A stretch of 64,000 bases of DNA from Ancylobacter crimeensis (GTDB lineage: Bacteria > Pseudomonadota > Alphaproteobacteria > Rhizobiales > Xanthobacteraceae), in the NCBI RefSeq assembly GCF_023016805.1, contig NZ_JALKCH010000002.1, positions 372,001-436,000 of the forward strand, written 5' to 3'. This document shows positions 52,654-60,477 of the stretch, one piece after another (position 1 is the first letter of the stretch; each line of letters starts with the position of its first letter). The translations under genes and the position numbers were made by a program. A model generated the notes under the pieces. That model was not told where the DNA came from. It ran no database searches and saw only the letters and a program-made list of their open reading frames with translations.

Positions 52654-53163
52654 TCACGAATGCGCGAGCAGACGGACCTCTGCGAGGCTCAGCGGGCGGG
52701 GCGCGCGGCCGTCGAAATAGACGAAGCGCAGGGTGCGGCGGCGCGACACCATTGCCGCCGGCAGCGGGTCGTAGCGGAACGAGCCGCCGCCGAGATGGGG
52801 CATGACCGCGCCCATGTCGGTCGCCTCCTGCGTCTCGACGCGCAGCAGCGCGAGCCTGGCTCCGTCGGTCGCCACCGCCTCGAAGGGAATGTTGGCGAGC
52901 CGCAGGAAGGAGGTCGGGTCGCTGGCCGAGCCGAAGCCCTCGACGAAGGCCTTCTCGACCAGATCGAGATCCGGCTCCTCGTGGACGTGCTCCTCCGCCG
53001 GCGGCTGGGCCGGCAGATGCGGGGTCTGCCACTGCGCGGCCCGCCGCGGCCCGTGGCCGTGATTGTGGCCGGGGCCGTGGGAAGGGTCGTGGGAGTGGGA
53101 ATGGGCGTGGGAATGCCCGCCGTCGCCATGGTCGTGCTGGTGATGATCGTGGCCGCGATGCAT
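52654..53163 (-). CDS. Histidine-rich protein, putative nickel chaperone of guanidine hydrolase
   Basis: This 169-residue protein is not from a family I can name. Its first 38 residues contain 15 histidines (MHRGHDHHQHDHGDGGHSHA and onward), a typical Ni or Zn buffer. After a Pro-rich linker, residues 65-160 form a compact domain with DLDLVEKAFVEGFGSASDPT, SFLRLANIPFEAV and TLRFVYFDG. It has no cysteine pair, so it is not HypA, and no GTPase motif, so it is not HypB/UreG. It lies 113 bp after the guanidine hydrolase gene on the same strand, suggesting metal delivery to that enzyme. The role is inference. Confidence 0.8.
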   Translation of the reverse strand: MHRGHDHHQHDHGDGGHSHAHSHSHDPSHGPGHNHGHGPRRAAQWQTPHLPAQPPAEEHVHEEPDLDLVEKAFVEGFGSASDPTSFLRLANIPFEAVATDGARLALLRVETQEATDMGAVMPHLGGGSFRYDPLPAAMVSRRRTLRFVYFDGRAPRPLSLAEVRLLAHS

Positions 53164-53276
53164 GGCGGTGTCCTCGATGAAACGTCGTCCCGGCCGTAGC
53201 ACCGGGATCGCGCGGCTGTCAGGGAGCGGGCGGGCGATGCCGGCTCGGCCCGCGGCCGTGCGGGCGGTGCCGGCCC

Positions 53277-54491
53277 TCAGAAGCTCACCGGCTTGTCGAT
53301 GATGTGCTTGTGCGCGCCGAGCTTGCCATGCGCCACCATAGAGCCGAGGGCTTCCACCACCACGCGCAGGCCGAACAAAGCGGTGATGTCGGAGGTGTCG
53401 TAGGGCGGGGAAACCTCCACCACCTCCAGTCCGCACAGCCCTTCGGCGGCGACGAGGCCGAGGATCTTCAGCGCCTCGCGCGGCAGGAAGCCGCCCGGTT
53501 CCGGCCAGCCGGTGCCCGGCACGAAGCCGCAATCGATGCTGTCCACGTCGAAGGAGATGTAGACCGCGTCGGCGTCCTTCCAGGCGAGTTCGAGCGCGAT
53601 CTCGGCGGTCTTCTCCAGCCCGATCTTCTCGATATCGTCGATGGTCAGCACATTGGTGCCGCGCTTCCTCGCTTCCTGCACGCCGTAGCGCGGCACCTGC
53701 CAGCCACCGATGCCGAGCTGCACGAGGTTCTTGGGCGAGACGTTCGGCAGGTTGGTCGCCCAATACCAGGGCGTGGTGTGCATCCGCTCGTCGAGATCCT
53801 TCTCCTGGATGTCGATGTGGCGGTCGAAATGGATGATGCCGATGCGCTTGGAGGTGCACTCGGCGATGCCGCGCACGCAGGGAAAGCCGATGGAATGGTC
53901 GCCGCCCAGCATGATCGGCAGCGCGCCGGAGGAGAAGACGTGGCTGACGCCGCGCGAGATCTGGTCGAAGCTCTTTTCGAGATTGGCGGGGATGGTGAAC
54001 ACGTCGCCGACGTCGCACAGCGTCATCTGCTCGCGCAGATCGACGCCCAGCTCGTAATTATAGGGCGTGTACAGCGCCGAGATGCGGCGGATGCCCTGCG
54101 GCCCGAAGCGGGTGCCGGGGCGATAGGTGGTGCCCGAGTCGAACGGGATGCCCAGAACCGCCGCGTCATATTTGCCGACATCGCGGACATTCTCGACATA
54201 GGGCGCCTTGAGGAAGGTGTTGATGCCGGCGAAATGGGGCAGCTCGCCGCGCGCGAAGGTCGGGATCGACCGGTCGGTGATCGAATCCGCGCCGGGCAGG
54301 CCCATGTCGAGCGCCCATTGCTGCTCCTTGCGCCAGCCGGATTCGGACAGGCCTTCTTCGGCCTCCAGCGCCTTCCAGCCCTGCATCCCCTTGATCTCGA
54401 AATTGGGATGGTGGCGGCGGCTGGGCTCGGGCCGGCGGGCGAGGCCGGCGATGCGGTTTTTGCGGGTACGGTTGAGCGGAGCGCAGTCCAT
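53277..54491 (-). CDS. gdmH: Guanidine hydrolase (GdmH-like ureohydrolase)
   Basis: The 404-residue protein belongs to the arginase/agmatinase superfamily. Metal ligands lie in GGDHS (196-200), DRHID (223-227) and SFDVDSID (313-320). It differs from agmatinase by a long N-terminal extension (about 1-100) and by the block ERMHTTPWYWATNL...QLGIGGWQVPR (235-268), which I associate with Ni-dependent guanidine hydrolases (guanidine to urea and ammonia). A guanidine-I riboswitch in its leader supports this strongly. ATG 54491 follows GAGGAGA; ATG 54515 is an alternative. Guanidinopropionase or another guanidino substrate is possible but less likely. Confidence 0.87.
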   Translation of the reverse strand: MDCAPLNRTRKNRIAGLARRPEPSRRHHPNFEIKGMQGWKALEAEEGLSESGWRKEQQWALDMGLPGADSITDRSIPTFARGELPHFAGINTFLKAPYVENVRDVGKYDAAVLGIPFDSGTTYRPGTRFGPQGIRRISALYTPYNYELGVDLREQMTLCDVGDVFTIPANLEKSFDQISRGVSHVFSSGALPIMLGGDHSIGFPCVRGIAECTSKRIGIIHFDRHIDIQEKDLDERMHTTPWYWATNLPNVSPKNLVQLGIGGWQVPRYGVQEARKRGTNVLTIDDIEKIGLEKTAEIALELAWKDADAVYISFDVDSIDCGFVPGTGWPEPGGFLPREALKILGLVAAEGLCGLEVVEVSPPYDTSDITALFGLRVVVEALGSMVAHGKLGAHKHIIDKPVSF

Positions 54492-54606
54492 GCGGGTTCT
54501 CCTCGCCAGATGCATCGGAACAGATGCCTGCGCTGCGGAGAGGCGAAGGAGGGCGACGAGGCCGCCATTCCGCCGCCGCGACCCGCCTCGCGACGCCTGC
54601 TGGGCT

Positions 54607-54722
54607 TGCCTCCCGGGCTTTTGTCCCGCCGTGGACCCGACGCGCCAAGGACCGTGTGGCCTGTGCTGCCGGGCTGTCCCTCTCGGACCAGCCGCGGGAC
54701 GCTGCCCGCCGGAACCCTAGGA
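54607..54722 (-). promoter_or_regulatory. Guanidine-I (ykkC) riboswitch
   Basis: The leader RNA on the minus strand shows the diagnostic conserved blocks of the guanidine-I aptamer in order: CTAGGGTTCCG (54720-54710), CTGGTCCGAGAG (54691-54680) and GGGACAAAAGCCCGGGAG (about 54627-54610), separated by pairing regions. It lies 115 bp before the gdmH ATG. The aptamer class activates genes when guanidinium binds. A downstream segment CTCCTTCGCC (54551-54542) could pair with the GGCGAGGAG ribosome site (54507-54499), a possible translational switch. Confidence 0.92.
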
Positions 54723-54889
54723 ACGACGCGAGCCTAGCAGCGGCCGGCGGATGAGCGGAAGCCCCGATTTGCGGCAGAAGGCGAGGCAGGACGCTGAAAG
54801 TTTCGGCGCGCTGAAAGGCTCGGTGCCCGGAAGGATGAGGGCCCCGGGATGGACCGGGGCTCCTGCCGCTGCTCGGAGCGGACGGGCGG

Positions 54890-55531
54890 TCAGAGCACGC
54901 CGGTCAGCAGGCCGACGCCCGCCACGGCGACGAACGCGCCGACGATGCGGGTGAGGTGCGGTGCGCGGTTCTCGCCGATCCGGCCGATGGCGATGCCGAT
55001 ACCGATGCCCGCCAGATGCAGCAGGGCCGTCGCCAGCATGAAGCCGGCCGCATAGCCGGCGCCGGACGCATCCGGCGGCATCTCGGCTCCGTGGGCATGG
55101 CCGTGGAAAATCGCGAAGAAGCCGACCATCGCCATGGCAAGGCCGAGGGGCCATTCCTTCCAGTCGAGCGCGACGGCGGCACCGAGCGCGATCACCGAGG
55201 CCGCGATGCCGATCTCGACAAACGGAACCTCGATCCCGGACATGCCCAGCGCGCCACCGACCGCCATCAGGGTGACGAAGGCGGCGGGTACGGCCCACAG
55301 CGCCCGCCCGCCCAGATTGGCGGCGAAGATGCCGACGGCCACCATCGCCAGAATATGGTCGATGCCGCCGATCGGGTGCAGGAAGCCATGGACGAAGCCA
55401 TGCGTGTCGCCGACGCCGGTGTGAGCGAAGGCGAGCGAGGGGCTGAGCGCGAAGAGGCCCGCGAGCGGGCCGCGCAGGCGGCGGGCGAGGGAGGACGGGC
55501 CGACAGAGGAAGACTGGCCGACAAAGGACAT
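54890..55531 (-). CDS. HupE/UreJ-type nickel transporter
   Basis: The 213-residue membrane protein has a signal peptide ending SLAFAHTG, then the family motif HPIGGIDHILAMVAVGIFAAN (about 52-72) and about six helices. A late FHGHAHGAEMP motif (about 143-153) and the first HTGVGDTHGF give conserved His residues. HupE/UreJ proteins import nickel for hydrogenase or urease. Neither is present in the window, so the nickel probably serves the guanidine hydrolase next door. ATG 55531 was chosen; the alternative 55537 codon is TTG. Confidence 0.9.
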   Translation of the reverse strand: MSFVGQSSSVGPSSLARRLRGPLAGLFALSPSLAFAHTGVGDTHGFVHGFLHPIGGIDHILAMVAVGIFAANLGGRALWAVPAAFVTLMAVGGALGMSGIEVPFVEIGIAASVIALGAAVALDWKEWPLGLAMAMVGFFAIFHGHAHGAEMPPDASGAGYAAGFMLATALLHLAGIGIGIAIGRIGENRAPHLTRIVGAFVAVAGVGLLTGVL

Positions 55532-55738
55532 GGACAACCCCGTGGGTGGGCAGGCCGCCTTCGGGAGACCCCGGTGCGTACGTCTGCGGACAAGCGACTG
55601 GCGCGGGTCAGCATAGGAACGAGCCGGGGGTCGTCAATGCCGTCGCGCGAGGATGGAGGGCCGGCCCCGAACCCGGAGCCCGGCATGGATGTGAAGGCAA
55701 GCGCCGTGCCGGACAGCGGATGCCGGGGGAGCGGGGCT

Positions 55739-56386
55739 CTATTTGGTCCCGAAGATGCGGTCGCCGGCGTCGCCGATGCCGGGCACGATATAGCCGTGGT
55801 CGTTCAGGTGGCTGTCCACCGCCGCGGTATAGACCGGCACGTCGGGGTGCGCCTCGTGGAAGGTCTTCAGCCCTTCCGGCGCGGCGATGAGGCAGACGAA
55901 CTTGATCGACTGGCAGCCCGACGCCTTCACCTCGGACACCGCGGCGGCGGCGGAGTTTCCGGTCGCCAGCATGGGATCGAGCACGATGGCGGTGCGCTCG
56001 GAAATGTCGCGCGGCAGCTTGAGATAATACTCCACCGCCGCCAGCGAGACCGGGTCGCGATAAAGTCCGACATGACCGACACGCGCCGCCGGCAGGATGT
56101 CGAGCATGCCCTCCAGAATGCCACCGCCTGCGCGCAGCACCGAGACGAGGCAAAGCTTCTTGCCGGCCAGCACCGGCGCCTTCATCGCCGTCAACGGCGT
56201 TTCGATGTCGATCATCTCCAGCGGCATGTCGCGCGTGACCTCATAGGCCAGCAGCATGCTGATCTCGCGCAGCAGCAGCCGGAACTCGTTGGCCGGCGTG
56301 CGCGAGCGGCGCATCAGCGTCAGCTTGTGCTGGATCAACGGGTGGTCGACGACGAGGGTGGTGCCGGAGGCGGTCGCGTCTGTCAT
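55739..56386 (-). CDS. upp: Uracil phosphoribosyltransferase
   Basis: The 215-residue enzyme makes UMP from uracil and PRPP. Motifs are [27 protein letters not shown] (about 80-94), the PRPP loop [16 protein letters not shown] (about 135-150) and the uracil-binding [16 protein letters not shown] near the end. It is divergent from the URC1-like gene. In the URC pathway uracil is first turned into UMP by this enzyme, so besides salvage it probably feeds uracil breakdown. Confidence 0.97.
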   Translation of the reverse strand: MTDATASGTTLVVDHPLIQHKLTLMRRSRTPANEFRLLLREISMLLAYEVTRDMPLEMIDIETPLTAMKAPVLAGKKLCLVSVLRAGGGILEGMLDILPAARVGHVGLYRDPVSLAAVEYYLKLPRDISERTAIVLDPMLATGNSAAAAVSEVKASGCQSIKFVCLIAAPEGLKTFHEAHPDVPVYTAAVDSHLNDHGYIVPGIGDAGDRIFGTK

Positions 56387-56723
56387 GTGGGCGTCGGCTC
56401 GCTGTGATCGGGTCGGGGACGGCGACGGGCCGGGGATGTGGCCGCGGATTCGTCTGGCGCAGCATGTTCCGGCGGCAAGGCTCTTTCAACGTTTGCCGAG
56501 CATGCTTCGCGCGACAGCGTAAACGCAAGGCGACGCCGGCAGGCGGACGCAGATGAGTTGGGCCCGCGCGGGCGCGGTCCCTTTCGCGAAAGGACTGATG
56601 CGGCGCAGCAGCGTGCCCCGGTGTTTCGCCCTCTTGCGCGGTTGCGCAAATCGGGCTCTGCTACGTCGCTTCCCTGATCCGGTGGCGGTGCCCGCGCCGC
56701 GCCGGAGAGAAGCGAGTGAGCCC

Positions 56724-58190
56724 ATGTCGGCACGTGTCGAGCCTCTTGAGACGCCTGAGTCCGTGGCTTTCCCGGCAGTCCTGCCGGCCGGCGCCCCGGC
56801 ACCCGCGACGGCGGACCTCCCGCACCCCCTTTCCGAACGTGCCCTTGCGGACTCCGGCGCCGTGCCAGACGCGACGGCGGGTGACGCCGCCACGCCCGGC
56901 GTCATCGCGGCCACACCCTCTGCCGCCGGCGCCCCGCTCGCCGGCGCGAAGCCGCCGCGCCACATCGTGCTCACCTCGCACGGGGCGGCGACCGGCGTTT
57001 CCGCCGCGGCGCCGGCGCTGCACTGGGGGGCGCCGGATGCCGCGACCCGCGGCCCGGTGGTGGCGACCCTCACCGATCCGAGACACCGCAACGCCATCGG
57101 CACCCATGCCGGCGGCTATTCGGTCTATCGCGCGCTCGCCATCGCCGCCGGCTCGCTCACCGCCGATTTCCGCGCCGACCTCACCAACACCGCCCCGTCC
57201 GACGCCATCGGACCGCATCCGCAATGGGGCGACGCCGGCAAGATCGTCTCGCTCGACCCATGGGGCCATATGGTGGGCGAGGCCTTCGCCCGCGAGCTCG
57301 CCGCGGGCATCGACGTGCGCCCGACCATCGCCATCACGCGTGCCCATATCGACATGCCGGAAATTCGCGACGCGATCCGCGCCGGGCGGCTGAAGATCGA
57401 CGGGGACATCATCGGCCCCAAGGGCGACGTGCGCGTCACCAAGGCGGCGATCGACCCGGTGTGGTACCTGCCCGGCATTGCCGAGCGCTTCGGCGTCTCG
57501 GAAGGGCGGCTCCGGCGCGATTTGTTCGAATATACCGGCGGCATGTTCCCCGAGCTCGTCACTCGCGGCGACCTCAAGGTGTTCCTCCCCCCGATCGGCG
57601 GCATGACGCTGTATATGTTCGGCGACGTGTCGAAGATCGGCGACAACGTCACCCCGCTCGCCTGCCGGGTGCATGACGAGTGCAACGGCTCGGACGTGTT
57701 CTCCTCCGACATCTGCACCTGCCGGCCCTATCTCGCCCACGGCATCGAGCTGTGCGTGGAGATGGCGCAGAAGGGCGGCACCGGGCTCGTGGTCTACAAC
57801 CGTAAGGAAGGCCGGGCGCTCGGCGAGGTGACGAAGTTCCTCGTCTACAACGCCCGCAAGCGGCAGGAGGGCGGCGACCTGCCCGACACCTATTTCAAGC
57901 GCACCGAATGCGTCGCCGGCGTGCAGGACATGCGCTTCCAGGAACTGATGCCCGACGTGTTCCACTGGCTCGGCATCCGCCGCATCGACCGCTTCGCCTC
58001 GATGAGCGACATGAAGTTCAACGCGCTGGCCCGCGCCGGCATCGATGTCGTGGAGCGCGTGCCGATTCCGGACGACCTCATCCCCCCGGATGCACGGGTG
58101 GAGATGGAAGCCAAGGTCTCGGCGGGTTATTACGGCGCCGGCTTCCAGAGCCAGTATGACAGGACGCAGGGGCGGGGGCTCAAGGAGTGA
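56724..58190 (+). CDS. URC1-like GTP cyclohydrolase II homologue (uracil catabolism)
   Basis: The 488-residue protein is a RibA-type GTP cyclohydrolase II homologue of the URC1 group, acting in the URC uracil breakdown pathway. Zn-binding cysteines are kept in CRVHDECNGSDVFSSDICTC (about 312-331). GLVVYNRKEGRALGEVTKF resembles the RibA catalytic region. An Ala/Pro-rich N-terminal extension (about 1-75) precedes PPRHIVLTSHG. It differs from RibA by the long central region. It lies between upp and the DUF1688 gene, the fixed URC arrangement. Confidence 0.88.
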   Translation: MSARVEPLETPESVAFPAVLPAGAPAPATADLPHPLSERALADSGAVPDATAGDAATPGVIAATPSAAGAPLAGAKPPRHIVLTSHGAATGVSAAAPALHWGAPDAATRGPVVATLTDPRHRNAIGTHAGGYSVYRALAIAAGSLTADFRADLTNTAPSDAIGPHPQWGDAGKIVSLDPWGHMVGEAFARELAAGIDVRPTIAITRAHIDMPEIRDAIRAGRLKIDGDIIGPKGDVRVTKAAIDPVWYLPGIAERFGVSEGRLRRDLFEYTGGMFPELVTRGDLKVFLPPIGGMTLYMFGDVSKIGDNVTPLACRVHDECNGSDVFSSDICTCRPYLAHGIELCVEMAQKGGTGLVVYNRKEGRALGEVTKFLVYNARKRQEGGDLPDTYFKRTECVAGVQDMRFQELMPDVFHWLGIRRIDRFASMSDMKFNALARAGIDVVERVPIPDDLIPPDARVEMEAKVSAGYYGAGFQSQYDRTQGRGLKE

Positions 58191-58245
58191 GCCCGTTCAT
58201 CTCCGCACGCGATGCGGGGCGCCCCTTCATGAGAGCAGTAACGAG

Positions 58246-58548
58246 ATGGCCGGCGACAACGACGATTATGTGTATGACGAGGCAACCGGCGAGTGGCGCC
58301 CGGCCTCCGAGGTGAAGGCCGAGGCGGCCGCCGCCGCTGCGGTACGCGATGCCTCCGGCAACGTGCTTGCGGATGGGGATTCCGTGGTGCTGGTCAAGGA
58401 CCTGAAGGTGAAGGGCGCAGGCCAGACGCTGAAGCAGGGCACGGTGATCCGCTCGATCCGCCTCACCGACAATCCGGAAGAGATCGACTGCCGCCACGAG
58501 AGCATCAAGGGTCTGGTGCTGCGCACGGAATTCGTGCGCAAGCGGTGA
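58246..58548 (+). CDS. PhnA-domain protein without zinc ribbon
   Basis: The 100-residue product matches the C-terminal PhnA/YjdM domain: VRDASGNVLADGDSVVLVKD (about 33-52), then LKVKGAGQTLKQGTVIRSIR and VLRTEFVRK. The N-terminal zinc ribbon of full-length PhnA is replaced by an Asp/Glu/Ala-rich segment with no cysteines. Despite the name, PhnA proteins are not established in phosphonate use. It lies between the two URC genes, 55 bp after URC1, so co-expression is possible. Confidence 0.82.
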   Translation: MAGDNDDYVYDEATGEWRPASEVKAEAAAAAAVRDASGNVLADGDSVVLVKDLKVKGAGQTLKQGTVIRSIRLTDNPEEIDCRHESIKGLVLRTEFVRKR

Positions 58549-58561
58549 GGGACGACCTCGC

Positions 58562-58609
58562 GAGGGGACGATGCGGCGAGAGGACGATGCGGCGAGAGGA
58601 CGATGGGGC
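58562..58609. repeat. Three 16-bp tandem repeats
   Basis: Units GAGGGGACGATGCGGC, GAGAGGACGATGCGGC and GAGAGGACGATGGGGC follow the PhnA-domain stop directly. No coding role is apparent. Confidence 0.8.
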
Positions 58610-58745
58610 TTTCGTTCCCCTCACCCCGCTCTCTCTTCCACGGGGAGAGGGGGGCAGTCCGCGCCGCGCTCGGGGCCGGCCGGGTTGCGCCGGTGCTCCC
58701 TGAAAGCTTCTCTCCGGCGGGGCGCGAAGGCTGTGCCCCTGAACG

Positions 58746-58778
58746 CCCTCTCCCCACCGGGTGAGGGTGGGGAGAGGG
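58746..58778. repeat. Hairpin repeat in the gap before the DUF1688 gene
   Basis: CCCTCTCCCCACC (58746-58758) and GGTGGGGAGAGGG (58766-58778) are perfect 13-bp arms with a 7-base loop. A related CTCACCCC...GGGGAGAGG sequence lies at 58620-58654. The 330-bp gap 58549-58877 contains no gene. Confidence 0.65.
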
Positions 58779-58877
58779 GGAAGGCCGGTTCCCGGAGATC
58801 CCGACCCGACCCTTCCCTCCCGGCCCTTTGTCTCCCGAACCCCCATCGGGTTTTCGCCTCATAGGAACCCGCCCCGC

Positions 58878-60107
58878 ATGACCCCACCCGAGCTTGCCGC
58901 ACTCCGTTCGCCCGCCGCCGTCCGCGCTCGCTCGCACCGCGTGCTTGATCACGTGCGCGCCGGGCGCTCGCCGCATTTCACGCTGGACGAGGCGGCGCTG
59001 GGCACCGTGGCGGATTATGTGGTCGCGGTGTGCCGGCAGGATTATCCCACCCTCGATATCCCCTATCACAGCCGCTGGCGGCACTTTTCCGCCGGCGGGA
59101 TCGACCGCTTCGCCGTTCTGGCCGAAGGTCCGCTCGCCGGACAGGACGCACGCGCGCGGGCGCGCACCATGGTCGATCTCGCGGTGGTCAGTGTGCTGCT
59201 CGACGCCGGGGCGGGGGATGCGTGGCGCTATCACGAGCCGCACGGCCTTAGCATCGGCCGCTCGGAAGGCCTCGCGGTGGCGAGCCTCGCCATGTTCGCG
59301 GCGGGCGGTTTCTCCTCCGACCCGGCCGAACCGCTGCGCGTCGATGCGGCCGGGCTGATCGGCATCGACGCGGCGACGCTGGCGCGCTTCTTTCAGGTGA
59401 GTGCGGACAATCCGCTGGTCGGGCTGGAAGGGCGCGTCGCGCTGCTCAATCGGCTCGGCCATGCCCTCGGCGCCCGGCCGGACCTGTTCGGCGACGGCGT
59501 CGCCCAGCCCGGCGGGCTGGTCGATGCGCTGGCGGCGCACGCGCCGCTCGGCAAGCTGCCCGCCGCCGGCATCCTCGCCGCGCTGCTCGACGGGTTGGCC
59601 CCGATCTGGCCGGCTGGGCTGGTGGCGGAGGGCGTGGAACTCGGCGATGTCGGTCGCCACCCGGCGATCCTCACCGGCGACCTTTCGGAAGGGCTGGTGC
59701 CGTTCCACAAGCTCTCGCAGTGGCTCACCTATTCGCTGCTGGAACCCTTCGAGGCCGCGGGCTTCGCGGTGACCGGACTCGACGACCTCACCGGCCTGCC
59801 GGAATACCGCAATGGCGGGCTGTTCATCGACCTCGGCCTGCTGGTGCCGCGCGCGCCGCTCGATCCGGGGCGGAAGCACCCGGTAACATCCGAGATCGTC
59901 GTGGAGTGGCGCGCGCTCACCGTCGCGCTGCTCGACGTACTGGCCGATGCGGTGCGCGAAAGGCTGGGTCTGTCGGCGAAGGCGTTCCCGCTCGCCAAGC
60001 TGCTGCAGGGCGGCACCTGGACCGCCGGCCGCCGCATCGCCGCCGAACGCCGCCCTCCGGCGGGGCCGCCACCGCTGGCGATCCTGGCGGACGGCACGGT
60101 GTTCTGA
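58878..60107 (+). CDS. URC4-like DUF1688 protein (uracil catabolism)
   Basis: The 409-residue protein is a DUF1688 member, homologous to yeast URC4, required in the URC uracil degradation pathway. Conserved parts are SPAAVRARSHRVLDHVRAGR near the start, IPYHSRWRHFSAGGIDR (about 55-71), WRYHEPHGLSIGRSEGLAVA (about 115-134) and LIPFHKLSQWLTYSLLEP (as VPFHKLSQWLTYSLLEP). The C-terminus reads GGTWTAGRRIAAERR. The exact reaction is unresolved; it acts on ring-opened pyrimidine-nucleotide intermediates. ATG 58878 gives the family start. Confidence 0.9.
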   Translation: MTPPELAALRSPAAVRARSHRVLDHVRAGRSPHFTLDEAALGTVADYVVAVCRQDYPTLDIPYHSRWRHFSAGGIDRFAVLAEGPLAGQDARARARTMVDLAVVSVLLDAGAGDAWRYHEPHGLSIGRSEGLAVASLAMFAAGGFSSDPAEPLRVDAAGLIGIDAATLARFFQVSADNPLVGLEGRVALLNRLGHALGARPDLFGDGVAQPGGLVDALAAHAPLGKLPAAGILAALLDGLAPIWPAGLVAEGVELGDVGRHPAILTGDLSEGLVPFHKLSQWLTYSLLEPFEAAGFAVTGLDDLTGLPEYRNGGLFIDLGLLVPRAPLDPGRKHPVTSEIVVEWRALTVALLDVLADAVRERLGLSAKAFPLAKLLQGGTWTAGRRIAAERRPPAGPPPLAILADGTVF

Positions 60108-60477
60108 AGGAGCGTTTCTTCAGCCTTCATTCCTCATGGCCGAAGCAGGCCGGCCATCCACGCCTTCGAGCGGGCCGGCGTCCCCAGTCCGACGCATGGA
60201 GCCCCGGGCTAAGTCCGCGGTTGCGGACGGCCGGAGCCGATTCGGGATCGCGTGCGGCGGGCGGCTCCTTCATCGGTTGGGCAGGGCTGCATCGGAAGCC
60301 GATCCTGGCTCTCCGCTGCGCTGCCGCCGGCGCGACGGCGGATAGAGGGCCTCCGCAGCCGGTTCACGGCATCTCCATCCCACACGCCGTCATGGCCGTC
60401 ATAGCCCGGCCATGCACGTCGTGCGGGATGGCGACAGGGGGAGGGGATAGGCCGGCCTTTCCTGCCCTATGCAGGCC
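60108..60477. other. Intergenic region with two TCATGGCC-type hairpins
   Basis: About 370 bp between convergent genes without a supported frame. It holds two copies of a related short hairpin, TCATGGCC...GGCCATCCACG at 60134-60164 and TCATGGCC...GGCCATGCACG at 60389-60418. Both look like dispersed intergenic repeats rather than coding sequence. Confidence 0.55.

Noticed and set aside
52654-53163. HypA or HypB for the His-rich gene
   Set aside because: HypA needs a CxxC zinc site and HypB a GTPase P-loop. Neither is present.
53277-54491. Agmatinase annotation
   Set aside because: Metal motifs fit any ureohydrolase. The guanidine-I riboswitch and the ERMHTTPWYWATNL block favour guanidine hydrolase.
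55532-55738. Nickel or cobalamin riboswitch before the HupE-like gene
   Set aside because: The leader was read for the conserved cobalamin and NiCo elements and none was convincing.
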